A DNA stretch of 52,213 bases from Paracoccus sediminilitoris (GTDB lineage: Bacteria > Pseudomonadota > Alphaproteobacteria > Rhodobacterales > Rhodobacteraceae). Numbering within the stretch: position 1 is the stretch's first letter; each line of letters starts with the position of its first letter. A model generated the notes under the pieces. It did not search any database. It worked only from the letters and a program-made list of their open reading frames with translations, and was not told the DNA's origin. The stretch lies in contig NZ_QJPK01000024.1 of the NCBI RefSeq assembly GCF_003259195.1, positions 1-52,213 on the forward strand, written 5' to 3'. The position numbers and the translations under genes were made by a program. Shown piece by piece: positions 35,008 through 44,788 of this stretch.

Positions 35008-36216
35008 TCATCCCCTCGCGTCGGTCATGTCATCGTAAAGCACGTCGCGCAGTCGCGTCAGTGCCGTCTCGGTCTGGTCCGCATCCGCGACCAGCGCCAC
35101 GCGGATGAACCCGCGCCCCGGATTGTTGCCATCCACCTCGCGCGACAGATAGGCACCGGGCAGGACCTGGATGCCCGCCTGTTCCCACAGCTTGCGCGCG
35201 GCAGCCTCGCCATCGTCGACAGGCAGCCACAGGAAGAAGCCGCCATCGATGGGCAGGTATCCGGGAATGTTGCCGAAGATACGGTCGGCGATCCGGTATT
35301 TCACCTGATAAAGCGCGCGGTTCGCATCCGCATGGGCATCGTCGGACCATGCCGCCTGCGACACGCGTTGCACGGGCAGAGGCAAGGGTGCGCCCGCGAA
35401 ACTGCGCAGCTTGCGCATCTTCGCGATCTGCGCGCGGCCCCCTGCGGCAAAGCCGGACCGTAGCCCCGGCAGGTTCGACCGCTTGGAGAGCGAATTGAAC
35501 ATCACCACCCGGTCGGCCAGACCCATATCCGTGGCAACCGCCAGCGCACTGGGGGGCGGGGTGTCTCGATAGATCTCGGAATAGCACTCATCCGAGAAGA
35601 TCAGGAAATCATGGCGTTCGGCCAGCGCGACAAGCCGCTCCAGATAGTCGCGGTCCGCCATCGCGCCCTGCGGGTTGGCAGGCGAACACAGATAGGCGAT
35701 GGCCACACAATCCAGCAGGTCGGGGTCCAGCGCGGCATAATCGGGCAGGTTGCCGGTTTCAGGCGTTGCGGGCAGAAAGACCGGGTCGGCATTCACCGCC
35801 GCCGCCGCCACGGCATAGACCTGATAGAACGGATTGGGCACCAGGATCGCGGGCCGCTGTCCGTTCTTGGTTTCCGGACACAGTGCCAGCGCCGCGTTGA
35901 ACAGCCCTTCGCGCGTTCCGTTCAGCACCATCAGTCGGTCGGGGGTGACATCCAGCCCGTGGCGACGCCCCAGCCAGCCCGCGATCGCATCCAGCAGTTC
36001 GGGCGCGCCTTCGTTCGGGGGGTATTTCGCGAACTGCCCGATGCTGTCGGCCATCACCGGCCCGACGAAATCGGGCATGGGATGGCGGGGTTCGCCGATG
36101 GTCAGAACCATGGGGGATTCGCCCGGCGCAAGCCCCGGTTGAATGTCGGACAGCAATGCCCGCAACCGCGGGAACGCGTATTCCGGCAGGTTCGCGAACC
36201 GCTTGGGGAATGTCAT
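35008..36216 (-). CDS. dapC: Succinyldiaminopimelate aminotransferase-like enzyme
   Basis: A 402-residue fold-type I PLP aminotransferase. [43 protein letters not shown] and [25 protein letters not shown] fit the DapC branch, which makes N-succinyl-diaminopimelate for lysine and cell-wall synthesis. PLP contacts include [27 protein letters not shown] and the Schiff-base lysine in [16 protein letters not shown]. Aspartate or other class I/II aminotransferase activity cannot be excluded. ATG 36216 follows GCGAGG. The next gene, ftsK, starts four bases after its stop. Confidence 0.85.
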   Translation of the reverse strand: MTFPKRFANLPEYAFPRLRALLSDIQPGLAPGESPMVLTIGEPRHPMPDFVGPVMADSIGQFAKYPPNEGAPELLDAIAGWLGRRHGLDVTPDRLMVLNGTREGLFNAALALCPETKNGQRPAILVPNPFYQVYAVAAAAVNADPVFLPATPETGNLPDYAALDPDLLDCVAIAYLCSPANPQGAMADRDYLERLVALAERHDFLIFSDECYSEIYRDTPPPSALAVATDMGLADRVVMFNSLSKRSNLPGLRSGFAAGGRAQIAKMRKLRSFAGAPLPLPVQRVSQAAWSDDAHADANRALYQVKYRIADRIFGNIPGYLPIDGGFFLWLPVDDGEAAARKLWEQAGIQVLPGAYLSREVDGNNPGRGFIRVALVADADQTETALTRLRDVLYDDMTDARG

Positions 36217-36318
36217 CTCTGCCTCGCTTTCGGGGTCTTCGCCCCGTTCCTTGGCAGAAACTTTAGCGTGAACATGCCCTTGCGTCCAGCGAAACACCCG
36301 ATCCGCGCGGGCCGCTGC

Positions 36319-37653
36319 CTAAGCGGCGGCCAGCGCCCTTTCGGCCCCCGCAGCGACGCGCAGCAGGTGCCGGTCCAGCCCCGCGTGACCCATCAGGGAT
36401 ATCCCGCAGGCAGGCAGCCCCGTCGGCAGCGTGACCGAGGGCAGTCCCAGCAGGTTCGCGATGCGGGTGTTGCGCAGCGTCAGCAGGTTGGCGCGGACGA
36501 ATTGGGCCTGATCTTCCATCAGCCGCTTCGTGGCGGGGGGCAGGATCGGCACGGTCGGGACCAGCACGGCGTCGTAACCGCCGACGACCTCCTTGATCCA
36601 CTTGCGGCGGATGCGGGTCAGGCTTTCCCATGCGGCGACGTAATCGGGACCGCTGACATCGGCGCCACCGCGGAAACGCTCAAGGATCGGCGCCCACATC
36701 AGTTCGGGCGCATCCTCGATCTGGGCGCGCCAGATGCCATAGGCCTCGGGGGCGAAGACCTGCGGCGACAGGGCCATCGCCTTGTCCAGCCAATCGGTCG
36801 AGACATGGGCGATCTGCGCCCCCGACTGCCCCAGCCGGTCCACCGCGTCCTGAAAGGCGGTGACCACGCCGGATTCGGCATCGTCGAAGGGCAACCCCTC
36901 CAGCACCATCAGCCGCAAACCCTTGACCGAGGCGTCCTGCAGGTCCGGCGCGGGCTGGTCGGCCATGATGGCGAACAGCTCGGCGCAGTCTTCGACCGTG
37001 CGGGCGATGGGGCCGGGAATGTCAAACTTGCGCGCCAGCGGCACCACGCCCTTTTCCGGCAGCGCGCCATGGGTCGGCTTGAAGCCCACCAGCCCGTTCC
37101 ACGCGGCAGGCACACGCACCGATCCGCCCGTATCGGTACCGATCGCTGCCGCCGCCAACCCTAGGGCCACCGAAACCGCCGCCCCCGAGGACGACCCGCC
37201 CGGCGCAAGGTCCGGGTCCAGCGCATTGGGCGGCGTCGCGGTGACGGGGTTCAGCCCCAACCCGGAAAAGGCCAGTTCGGTCATATGGGTCTTGCCCAGG
37301 CAGACGGTGCCGCGACGCGCCGCGCGGGCCAGGATGTTGCCATCCTTGCGGGGCACGCGGCCTTCCAGCAGCTTGGATCCGGCCTCGGTCACGGTGCCGC
37401 CGCTGTCGATATTGTCCTTCCAGCTGATCGCCACCCCGTCCAGCAGGCTGTGACGGCGTTCCTGTTTGGCGCGGTCATGGGCGGCGACGGCCTCGGATCG
37501 GGCGCGGGCAGCGGTCAGGCGGGCATAGATGCGCGCGCAATCGGGGTGGTCCTTGGCGGCGGCCAGATAGGCCTCGGTCTGGTCGATGGGGTCAAGAAGG
37601 CCGGCAAGAATCGCGCGGCCCTGCTGGGTGGCGGACTGGAAACGCCACTCCAT
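36319..37653 (-). CDS. Amidase signature family protein
   Basis: A 444-residue amidase. The Ser-cisSer-Lys triad is visible: Lys in GVAISWKDNIDSGG (about residue 79), the serine cluster LAPGGSSSGAAVSVALG (about 149-165) and GTDTGGSVRVPAAWNGLVGFKPTHG (about 172-196) with the nucleophilic Ser. The fold matches GatA-like and other amidases, but no GatB or GatC lies nearby and the protein is not a typical GatA; the substrate is unknown. The start touches the stop of the DUF1674 gene. Confidence 0.9.
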   Translation of the reverse strand: MEWRFQSATQQGRAILAGLLDPIDQTEAYLAAAKDHPDCARIYARLTAARARSEAVAAHDRAKQERRHSLLDGVAISWKDNIDSGGTVTEAGSKLLEGRVPRKDGNILARAARRGTVCLGKTHMTELAFSGLGLNPVTATPPNALDPDLAPGGSSSGAAVSVALGLAAAAIGTDTGGSVRVPAAWNGLVGFKPTHGALPEKGVVPLARKFDIPGPIARTVEDCAELFAIMADQPAPDLQDASVKGLRLMVLEGLPFDDAESGVVTAFQDAVDRLGQSGAQIAHVSTDWLDKAMALSPQVFAPEAYGIWRAQIEDAPELMWAPILERFRGGADVSGPDYVAAWESLTRIRRKWIKEVVGGYDAVLVPTVPILPPATKRLMEDQAQFVRANLLTLRNTRIANLLGLPSVTLPTGLPACGISLMGHAGLDRHLLRVAAGAERALAAA

Positions 37654-37842
37654 TCAGAAATCCACCGCGATGCCGTTCTTCTCGTAATCGCCGAAGCGCA
37701 CCGCCTCGGGGCCGTCGCGACCGCCGTATTCGACCGGAAGGGGCTGATCGACGGCGGCCTTCCGCCGCGCCTCGGCCTCGGCCAGGGCGCGCTGCGCGGC
37801 GGGCGGCAGATCGGCGTTGTGGGTCTTGGTCGTATCACTCAT
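37654..37842 (-). CDS. DUF1674 / SDHAF4-like succinate dehydrogenase assembly factor
   Basis: A 62-residue protein with the family motif EYGGRDGPEAVRFGDYEKNGIAVDF at its C-terminus, shared with mitochondrial SDHAF4 (Sdh8), which binds flavinylated SdhA during complex II assembly. The bacterial role is inferred from that family. ATG 37842 (MSDTTKTHN) is preferred to 37893. The amidase gene starts directly after its stop. No sdh genes are in the window. Confidence 0.85.
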   Translation of the reverse strand: MSDTTKTHNADLPPAAQRALAEAEARRKAAVDQPLPVEYGGRDGPEAVRFGDYEKNGIAVDF

Positions 37843-37933
37843 GGAAACATCCCCCGAATGGGCGTATGGGTCGCGTTCAGTCTTGAACAACATCTAGGTG
37901 AAGGAAAGCGTTTTGGCAAAGCCGGGCGGCGAT

Positions 37934-39169
37934 ATGGCGCGAAAGGGCGCATTGCGATTGATCCAGGGGGTGCGCGACGGGCGGTCCCTGTCCGACCAGT
38001 CGGGGGCGCTGCGTGCGCTGCCCGTGGCAGACCAGGCCCGCGCGGCGCGGCTGGCGGCGGAAACGCTGCGCCATCAGGGCCGTGCGGATCAGGTGATCGA
38101 GGCTTTCGTGAACCGCACCCCGCCCCCGCAGGTGGCCGACGTGCTGCGCCTTGCCGTGGTCGAGATGCTGGAGCTGGGTGCCCCTGCCCATGGCGTCGTC
38201 GGCGCCGCGGTCGATCTGACCCGCACGCTTGGGCAGCGCGGTCAGGCGGCGGCGGGGATGGTCAACGCGGTGCTGCGCAAGGCCTCGGGCTTCGAAGGCT
38301 GGGCCGATCTGCCGCCCCAAGAATTGCCCGAATGGCTGCGCGATCCGCTGCTGGATGCCTATGACGAGGCGACCATGACCGCGATGGATGCCGCCCATCA
38401 GCGCGGCGCGCCCATCGACCTGACGCTGAAGCCGGGCGTCGAGCCGATCGAAGGCGGCGACCTGCTGCCCACCGGATCGCTGCGCATGCGCGGATCGGTC
38501 CAGGTCTCGGCGCTGCCGGGATTTGATGCGGGCGACTGGTGGGTGCAGGACGCCGCCGCCGCCCTGCCCGCCCGGATGCTGAACGCGCGGCTTGGCGAAA
38601 AGGTGGCCGATCTTTGTGCGGCGCCCGGCGGCAAGACCATGCAGCTGGCCGCCACGGGTGCCGATGTCTTCGCCATCGACATCAACGAATACCGCCTGAA
38701 GCGCGTCACCGAAAACCTGGCACGCTGCGGGCTGACCGCGACCGTCATCGCCGCCGATGCGCTGGAATGGGAACCCGATCAGCCGTTGGACGCCATCCTG
38801 CTGGATGCGCCTTGTTCGGCCACGGGCACCATCCGCCGCCACCCCGACATGCCCTTCATCCGCGACGGCTATGGCGTGGCCGAGCTGATCGAACTGCAGA
38901 CCGCCATGCTGGATCACGCACTGACGCTGCTGCGTCCGGGCGGGCGGCTGGTCTATGCCACCTGCTCGCTGATCCCCGACGAGGGCGAGGTCCAGATCGA
39001 GGAGGCCCTGCAGCGCCACCCCGGCCTGACCGTCGAACACCCGACGCTGGACGGCATCGAACCCGCATGGATCACCCCCGAGGGTGGATTGCGCCTGCGG
39101 CCCGATTACTGGGCAGATCTGGGCGGCATGGACGGTTTCTACATGGCCTGCCTGCGAAAACCCGCCTGA
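37934..39169 (+). CDS. rsmB: 16S rRNA m5C methyltransferase RsmB family
   Basis: A 411-residue RsmB/NOP2 enzyme. The first 130 residues resemble the NusB RNA-binding fold (FVNRTPPPQVADVLRLAVVEMLELG...AAGMVNAVLRKA). The SAM-binding motif is VADLCAAPGGKTMQLAA; LDAPCSATGTIRRHPD is motif IV and LVYATCSLIPDEGE motif VI, giving both catalytic cysteines. It should methylate 16S rRNA near position 967. The start is unsure: GTG 37898, TTG 37913 and ATG 37934 are all open; only the ATG gives a conventional N-terminus. Confidence 0.9.
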   Translation: MARKGALRLIQGVRDGRSLSDQSGALRALPVADQARAARLAAETLRHQGRADQVIEAFVNRTPPPQVADVLRLAVVEMLELGAPAHGVVGAAVDLTRTLGQRGQAAAGMVNAVLRKASGFEGWADLPPQELPEWLRDPLLDAYDEATMTAMDAAHQRGAPIDLTLKPGVEPIEGGDLLPTGSLRMRGSVQVSALPGFDAGDWWVQDAAAALPARMLNARLGEKVADLCAAPGGKTMQLAATGADVFAIDINEYRLKRVTENLARCGLTATVIAADALEWEPDQPLDAILLDAPCSATGTIRRHPDMPFIRDGYGVAELIELQTAMLDHALTLLRPGGRLVYATCSLIPDEGEVQIEEALQRHPGLTVEHPTLDGIEPAWITPEGGLRLRPDYWADLGGMDGFYMACLRKPA

Positions 39170-39176
39170 TCCCGAT

Positions 39177-39204
39177 CCCTGCTGGACCTTGAGGCCCAGC
39201 AGGG
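39177..39204 (+). terminator. Hairpin between rsmB and purH
   Basis: CCCTGCTGG (39177-39185) pairs perfectly with CCAGCAGGG (39196-39204) over a ten-base loop, eight bases after the rsmB stop. No T-run follows, so it is either a weak terminator or part of the purH leader. Confidence 0.5.
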
Positions 39205-39238
39205 GTAACTGACGCCTGACCAGATAAACGAGGCCCCC

Positions 39239-40828
39239 ATGACCCGTCCCGTCGCCCTGAAGCGCGCCCTGATCTCGGTATCCGACAAGACCGGCCTGAT
39301 CGATTTTGCACGGGCGCTTGACGCCCGCGGCGTGGAAATCCTGTCCACCGGCGGCAGCGCCAAGGCCATGCGCGAGGCGGGTCTGACCGTCATCGACGTG
39401 GCCGATGTGACCGGCTTTCCCGAAATGATGGATGGCCGCGTCAAGACGCTGCACCCGGTCGTCCATGGCGGTCTGCTGGCGCTGCGCGACAATGACGAAC
39501 ACCTGGCCGCGATGGAGGCCCATGGCATCGGCCCTATCGACCTGCTGGTGGTGAACCTCTATCCGTTCGAGGAAACCGTCGCCAAGGGCGGTGATTACGA
39601 CGACTGCATCGAGAATATCGACATCGGCGGCCCCGCCATGATCCGTGCGGGCGCCAAGAACCACGGTTTCGTCAACGTCATCGTCGACGTGCAGGATTAC
39701 GACGCCCTGCTGGCCGAACTGAACGACAACGGCGGCGCGACGACGCTGGAATTCCGCCAGCGTCAGGCTCAGATCGCCTATGCCCGCACCGCCGCCTATG
39801 ACGCGGCTGTCAGCAGCTGGATGGCGGGCGCGATCGGTGAGCACCAGCCCCGCCGCCGCGCCTTTGCCGGTACGCTGGCCCAAGGGCTGCGTTACGGTGA
39901 AAACCCGCATCAGCAGGCCGCCTTCTATCGCAACGACGAATCCCGCCCCGGTGTCGCCACCGCGACCCAGCATCAGGGCAAGGAACTGTCCTACAACAAC
40001 ATCAACGACACCGACGCGGCCTTTGAACTGGTCGCGGAATTCGACCCCGCCCAAGGCCCCGCCTGCGCCATCATCAAGCACGCCAACCCCTGCGGCGTGG
40101 CACGGGGCGAGACCGCGCTCGAGGCCTACAAGCGGGCCTTCGACTGCGACCGCACCTCGGCCTTCGGCGGCATCATCGCCCTGAACCAGCCGCTGGACGG
40201 CGCGACGGCGGAAGAGATCGTCAAGATATTCACCGAGGTCGTCATCGCCCCCGATGCCGATGAGGACGCCAAGCGCATCTTCGCCGCCAAGAAGAACCTG
40301 CGCCTGCTGACCACCGGCGGTCTGCCCGACGTGACGGCGGCGGCCACGACCTTCCGCCAGGTCGCGGGCGGTTTCCTGGTGCAGGGCCGCGACAACGGTC
40401 GCATCACCCGCGACGATCTGAAGATCGTCAGCGAACGCCAGCCCTCGGAAGATGAACTGGCCGACCTGCTGTTCGCTTGGAACGTCGCCAAGCACGTCAA
40501 ATCGAACGCCATCGTCTATGCCAAGGACCTGGCCACCGTGGGCATCGGCGCGGGCCAGATGAGCCGCGTCGACAGCACCCGCATCGGCCGCCGCAAATCC
40601 GAGGATATGGCGCAGGCGATGGGCCTGTCGCAGCCCCCGACCATTGGATCGGCCGTCGCATCGGATGCCTTCTTCCCCTTCGCCGACGGTATCGAGGCCC
40701 TGGCCGAGGCCGGTGCACGCGCCGTCATCCAGCCCGGCGGATCGATGCGCGACGACGAGGTCATCGCCGCCGCCAACCGCCTTGGTCTGGCCATGGTGCT
40801 GACCGGCCAGCGCCACTTCCGCCACTGA
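39239..40828 (+). CDS. purH: Bifunctional AICAR transformylase / IMP cyclohydrolase
   Basis: A 529-residue enzyme for the last two steps of purine synthesis. The N-terminal MGS-like cyclohydrolase domain (about 1-200) has [53 protein letters not shown] and [16 protein letters not shown]. The transformylase domain carries [25 protein letters not shown] with the catalytic Lys-His, [13 protein letters not shown] and [35 protein letters not shown]. Full family length. It shares one base with the in-frame ATG of the next gene (TGATG). Confidence 0.97.
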   Translation: MTRPVALKRALISVSDKTGLIDFARALDARGVEILSTGGSAKAMREAGLTVIDVADVTGFPEMMDGRVKTLHPVVHGGLLALRDNDEHLAAMEAHGIGPIDLLVVNLYPFEETVAKGGDYDDCIENIDIGGPAMIRAGAKNHGFVNVIVDVQDYDALLAELNDNGGATTLEFRQRQAQIAYARTAAYDAAVSSWMAGAIGEHQPRRRAFAGTLAQGLRYGENPHQQAAFYRNDESRPGVATATQHQGKELSYNNINDTDAAFELVAEFDPAQGPACAIIKHANPCGVARGETALEAYKRAFDCDRTSAFGGIIALNQPLDGATAEEIVKIFTEVVIAPDADEDAKRIFAAKKNLRLLTTGGLPDVTAAATTFRQVAGGFLVQGRDNGRITRDDLKIVSERQPSEDELADLLFAWNVAKHVKSNAIVYAKDLATVGIGAGQMSRVDSTRIGRRKSEDMAQAMGLSQPPTIGSAVASDAFFPFADGIEALAEAGARAVIQPGGSMRDDEVIAAANRLGLAMVLTGQRHFRH

Positions 40829-40878
40829 TGGGCGGCCCTTCCAAGACAGGCGGGGCCACGCGCGGCAAGGGGAAACCC

Positions 40879-41508
40879 GTGTCGCGCGGCGACATGCGCA
40901 TGGTCGCCTGGGTCGCCGGTGCCATCTTCGTGCTGGATCAGGCGCTGAAATACCTGGTCGTCCACATGATGCAGCTGGACGTCAAGCGGTCCATCGACGT
41001 GTTGCCGCCCTGGCTGAACCTGCGCATGGCCTGGAACCAGGGCGTGAATTTCGGCCTGATGTCCTCGGAACAGTTCCTGATGCGCTGGATCCTGGTGGGC
41101 ATCGCGGTGGCGATTTGCCTCTGGGTCTGGATCTGGGTCTGGCGCGGGAACTTCGGGCGCATCGCCAAGGTCTCGGCAGGGTTCCTGATCGGGGGGGCCC
41201 TGGGGAACGTGGTCGACCGCATCCTCTATGGCGCAGTGGCCGATTTCCTGAACATGTCGCTGCCGGGATGGCAGAACCCCTACAGCTTCAACGTTGCCGA
41301 CATTGCGATCTTTGCGGGTGCCATCGGCTTGGTGCTGATGCCGCAAAAGCCCGCCGATGACGCCAAACCGGCGGCAAGGCCCGCGGCGAAACCCAAAGCC
41401 GCGCCAAAGACCGTCAAGCCGGCCCCCGCCCAGCACAGGCAGGGCGACCTGTTCAGGGACGGGACCCCGCGCGACAGCACGCGTGACGGCGATGGAAAAT
41501 CGGGCTAG
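40879..41508 (+). CDS. lspA: Lipoprotein signal peptidase (signal peptidase II)
   Basis: A 209-residue inner-membrane aspartic protease that removes lipoprotein signal peptides. Four membrane segments are seen, with LDQALKYLV near the start, [31 protein letters not shown] and NVADIAIF carrying the two catalytic aspartates. GTG 40879 is preceded by AAGGGGAAA; the alternative ATG 40828 overlaps purH but has no ribosome site. The C-terminal 55 residues are Ala/Lys/Pro-rich and end polar ([13 protein letters not shown]), an unusual cytoplasmic tail for LspA. Confidence 0.9.
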   Translation: MSRGDMRMVAWVAGAIFVLDQALKYLVVHMMQLDVKRSIDVLPPWLNLRMAWNQGVNFGLMSSEQFLMRWILVGIAVAICLWVWIWVWRGNFGRIAKVSAGFLIGGALGNVVDRILYGAVADFLNMSLPGWQNPYSFNVADIAIFAGAIGLVLMPQKPADDAKPAARPAAKPKAAPKTVKPAPAQHRQGDLFRDGTPRDSTRDGDGKSG

Positions 41509-41536
41509 AACGGCCCAAAGGACGAAGGGGCAGGAC

Positions 41537-42058
41537 ATGCGGACAATCGCGCTGATGATCGGAATGGCGGCTGTGACGGCCCTGGGGGCCTGTTCGGGCG
41601 AACCACGGCTGAACAACCTCAAGGCCGGACAGGCGGGACCGGACGAATTCTCGATCCTGCCGACGCGGTCGCTGTCGATGCCGCCCGATCTGGCGGTGCT
41701 GCCCGCGCCGACGCCGGGGGGTGCCAACATCACCGATCCGAACCCGCAGGGCGATGCGGTGGCGGCCCTGGGCGGCAATCCCGACCGCCTGCGCGACCAG
41801 GGCATCGGCGCGGCCGACCAGGCGCTGGTGGCCCAGGCCACGCGCACCGGCACCGATCCGGCCATCCGCCAGACGCTGGCGACCGAAGACGCCAGATGGC
41901 GGTCCCGGAATGGCCGGCGCCTGCTGGAACGTGTCTTCGGCACCTCGGTCTATCAGCGCGCCTATGCGCCGATGGCCCTGGATGGGTCCGATGAACAGCT
42001 GCGCTGGCAGCGGGCGGGCGCGATCACCTCGACCTCTCCGGCACCCAGGGGCCAATAG
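41537..42058 (+). CDS. DUF3035 lipoprotein (BamF-like)
   Basis: A 173-residue predicted lipoprotein: [23 protein letters not shown] has an LGAC lipobox with Cys19. The conserved piece is [47 protein letters not shown] (about residues 33-79). Members of this DUF3035 family in the group are often labelled BamF, an extra beta-barrel assembly subunit; I recall that label and cannot check it. Downstream genes encode an M16 peptidase pair, also linked to the envelope. GAAGGGGCAGGAC precedes the ATG. Confidence 0.87.
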   Translation: MRTIALMIGMAAVTALGACSGEPRLNNLKAGQAGPDEFSILPTRSLSMPPDLAVLPAPTPGGANITDPNPQGDAVAALGGNPDRLRDQGIGAADQALVAQATRTGTDPAIRQTLATEDARWRSRNGRRLLERVFGTSVYQRAYAPMALDGSDEQLRWQRAGAITSTSPAPRGQ

Positions 42059-42061
42059 GTC

Positions 42062-43279
42062 TTGGCGGCGGTCTTCGACCCTTCGGCCCCCGGTTTCGGG
42101 GCCGATCCCTGGCCCGCCTATGCCGCGCTGCGCGACAGGCCCGGCCTGCCCCATTGGGACAGCTTCGGCGGTTATCTGGCCAGCCGGATGGAGGATGTCC
42201 GCGCCATCGCCCTGGACCGCCGCATGGTGCGGGGCGCCGCCGCCTTTGCCGATGCGGATGAACTGCGCCGCATCCAGATCGCCGCGAATTTCCACGACAT
42301 GCCGTTTCACGAACGCTTCGTGCAGACATCCATGCTGGAGATCGACGGCCCCGCCCATGACAAGCTGCGCCGCGCGGTCTTTCCGTTCTTCACCAAGACG
42401 CGACTGGAAAGCCTGCGCGGCTTTGTCACGGGTTGGGTCGACCGCGCGCTGGACCGGCTGATCGCGCAGCGACGCATCGATTTCATCGCCGATCTGGCGG
42501 CCCATCTGCCCGGTCAGGTCATCGGGCACCTGATCGGCACGGCCCCCGAACTGGCCCCGCAGATGACCCTTTGGTCCGAGGATGTCGTCAGCTATTTCGA
42601 CATCGACCGGACGGCGGCCAAAAAGGCCCGCGCCGAGGAATCGACCCGGCAGTTCGCGGAATTGCTGGAGGATCTGCACGCCGCCCGCAGCGCCGCGCCC
42701 CGCGACGACCTGATGTCGCAGATGATCCAGGCGGAACAGGCCGGGCTGATGACCCATGACGAGGTGATCGCCACGATCATGCAGATCCTGCATGCGGGCC
42801 ACGGATCGACCATCGACGTGATGGGCAGCGGGCTGCACGCGCTGCTGACCCATCCGGACCAGCTGGCCCTGCTGCACGCCGATCCGTCGCTGATGCCGCT
42901 GGCTGTGCAAGAAATGTTCCGCTTTGCCGCCCCCCTGCCCTTCTTTCACCGCTTTGCATCGCAGGACCTGACGATCTGCGGGCAGGACTGGCCCAAGGGA
43001 ACGAAATTCGGGCTGCTTTACGCCAGCGCGAACCGCGATCCGGCGGCCTTTGCCGACGCCCATCGGCTGGACATCACGCGGCGCCCGAACGTGCATCTGG
43101 CCTTTGGCGCGGGTCCGCATGTTTGCTTGGGCAACAATCTGGCGCGGCTGAACATGGAAATCCTGTTCGCCGCCCTTCTGGACCGCGCGCCCGCCCTGGC
43201 GCTGGACGGGCCGGTGCGGTGGAAATCCGGCCTGCAGGCGCATGGCCCGACCTGCCTGCCGCTGGTGCTGGACCGATAG
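42062..43279 (+). CDS. Cytochrome P450
   Basis: A 405-residue soluble bacterial P450. The haem-binding loop FGAGPHVCLGNNLARL has the thiolate Cys at about 354; the ExxR pair is EMFR near 283; the I-helix has AGHGSTIDV in place of the usual AGxDTT, keeping the threonine. The start is TTG 42062, three bases after the DUF3035 stop; no other start fits the family N-terminus (DPSAPGFGADPWPAYAALRDRPG). No ferredoxin or reductase gene is adjacent. The substrate is unknown. Confidence 0.9.
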   Translation: MAAVFDPSAPGFGADPWPAYAALRDRPGLPHWDSFGGYLASRMEDVRAIALDRRMVRGAAAFADADELRRIQIAANFHDMPFHERFVQTSMLEIDGPAHDKLRRAVFPFFTKTRLESLRGFVTGWVDRALDRLIAQRRIDFIADLAAHLPGQVIGHLIGTAPELAPQMTLWSEDVVSYFDIDRTAAKKARAEESTRQFAELLEDLHAARSAAPRDDLMSQMIQAEQAGLMTHDEVIATIMQILHAGHGSTIDVMGSGLHALLTHPDQLALLHADPSLMPLAVQEMFRFAAPLPFFHRFASQDLTICGQDWPKGTKFGLLYASANRDPAAFADAHRLDITRRPNVHLAFGAGPHVCLGNNLARLNMEILFAALLDRAPALALDGPVRWKSGLQAHGPTCLPLVLDR

Positions 43280-43369
43280 GGCCGACCCCGCACAATCCCG
43301 CGAGGGTCCCTTGTGCAGCCATCCTCTCCGGTCCAAGTTTCCAAGCAGCAAGAGGAGGTTGCACTGCCC

Positions 43370-44788
43370 ATGCGTCGCCCGACCATTCGTCCCACCCTGA
43401 TGCTGTCCTCGGCATTGGTGCTGGGTTCCGCATTGTCCGCCCTGGCCCAGATGCCCGAGGACGTGACCCATTTCACCCTTCCCAACGGCCTGGAGACCGT
43501 CGTCATCCAGGATGACCGCGCCCCGGTCGTCGTGCAGATGGTCTGGTACAGGATCGGCGCCGCCGACGAGGTGCCGGGCAAGTCCGGCATCGCCCATTAC
43601 CTGGAACACCTGATGTTCAAGGGCACCGACAAGCTGGCCCCCGGCGAATTGTCCAAGACCGTGACCGCCAATGGCGGCAGCGACAATGCCTTCACCAGCT
43701 GGGACTACACCGCCTATTTCCAGCGCATCGCCAGCGACCGCCTGCCCCTGGTCATGGAGATGGAGGCGGACCGGATGGCGAACCTGAAGATCTCGGATGA
43801 CGACTGGATGGCGGAACGGCAGGTCGTGCTGGCCGAACGCGCGCAGCGGATCGACAGCGACCCGGCGGCGCTTTTCGCCGAGGAGATGAACGCCATCGTC
43901 TATGACAACCACCCTTACGGCCGCCCGATCATCGGATGGCGGAACGAGATCGCCGACCTGACTCGCCAGGATGCGATCGACTGGTACGAAACACATTATT
44001 CCCCGAACGAGGCGATCCTGGTCATCGCGGGCGACGTCACCCCCGAAGAGGCCCGCCGCCTGGCCGAGGAAAACTATGGCCCCATCCCCGCCAAGGGCGA
44101 GGCCGAACCCCGCATCCGCCCGCAGGAACCAACCAAGCAGACGGCGCGCCGCATCAGCATGTCGGACCCGCGCGTGGCCCAGCCCCGCATGACCCGCAGC
44201 GTGCTGGCGACCGAACGCAACCCCGGCGACCAGAAACAGGCGGCGGCGCTGACGGTGTTGGCCGATCTGCTGGGCGGGTCGCCCCAGACATCCGTGCTGG
44301 CCCGCGAGCTGATGCTGACGGGCAAGGCGCTGTGGGCCGGGGCGTCCTATGATGGGCTGTCGCTGGACCCGACCGAATTCACCCTGTCGCTGGTGCCCCC
44401 GCAAGGGACCGAGCCCGCCAAGGCCGAAGCCGCCCTGGACGAGGTGATCGCCAAATTCCTGAAGGACGGCGTCGATCCCGAGGATCTGGAACGGGTCAAG
44501 ACCCGCGTCCGCGCGGCCCAGGTCTATGCCCAGGACAGCGCCCATGCCCGCGCCTATGATTACGGGCAGGGCCTGGCCACCGGGCTGAGCGTCGAGGACG
44601 TGAATGACTGGCCCGACATCCTGGCCGCCGTCACCGCCGATGACGTGATGGACGCGGCCCGCGAGGTGTTGGCCGACGGGGGCGGCGTCACCGGCTGGCT
44701 GACGCCCGAACCGCCTGCCGAACCCGCCGCCAAGTCCGCACCGCCCAAATCCGACCCCGAACCTGCCAAAGCCGAGGTGCAAGGATGA
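43370..44788 (+). CDS. M16 zinc peptidase, catalytic subunit
   Basis: A 472-residue exported peptidase of the pitrilysin/MPP-beta family. The signal RPTLMLSSALVLGSALSALAQ ends near residue 27. The inverted zinc motif HYLEH (about residues 77-81, in GIAHYLEHLMFKGTDKL) and the downstream Glu in VVLAERAQRID are intact. The C-terminal half lacks the R/Y substrate-binding pair found in its neighbour, so the two should work as a heterodimer. GAGGAGG lies ten bases before ATG 43370. The TGA overlaps the next ATG. The tail is Pro/Ala/Lys-rich. Confidence 0.92.
   Translation: MRRPTIRPTLMLSSALVLGSALSALAQMPEDVTHFTLPNGLETVVIQDDRAPVVVQMVWYRIGAADEVPGKSGIAHYLEHLMFKGTDKLAPGELSKTVTANGGSDNAFTSWDYTAYFQRIASDRLPLVMEMEADRMANLKISDDDWMAERQVVLAERAQRIDSDPAALFAEEMNAIVYDNHPYGRPIIGWRNEIADLTRQDAIDWYETHYSPNEAILVIAGDVTPEEARRLAEENYGPIPAKGEAEPRIRPQEPTKQTARRISMSDPRVAQPRMTRSVLATERNPGDQKQAAALTVLADLLGGSPQTSVLARELMLTGKALWAGASYDGLSLDPTEFTLSLVPPQGTEPAKAEAALDEVIAKFLKDGVDPEDLERVKTRVRAAQVYAQDSAHARAYDYGQGLATGLSVEDVNDWPDILAAVTADDVMDAAREVLADGGGVTGWLTPEPPAEPAAKSAPPKSDPEPAKAEVQG

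Noticed and set aside
36231..36246. CGGGG-TCTTCG-CCCCG hairpin upstream of dapC
   Set aside because: A five-base stem in GC-rich DNA; too weak to call as an element.
37877..40825. A 982-codon minus-strand open frame
   Set aside because: Antisense shadow of rsmB and purH, both with intact catalytic motifs.
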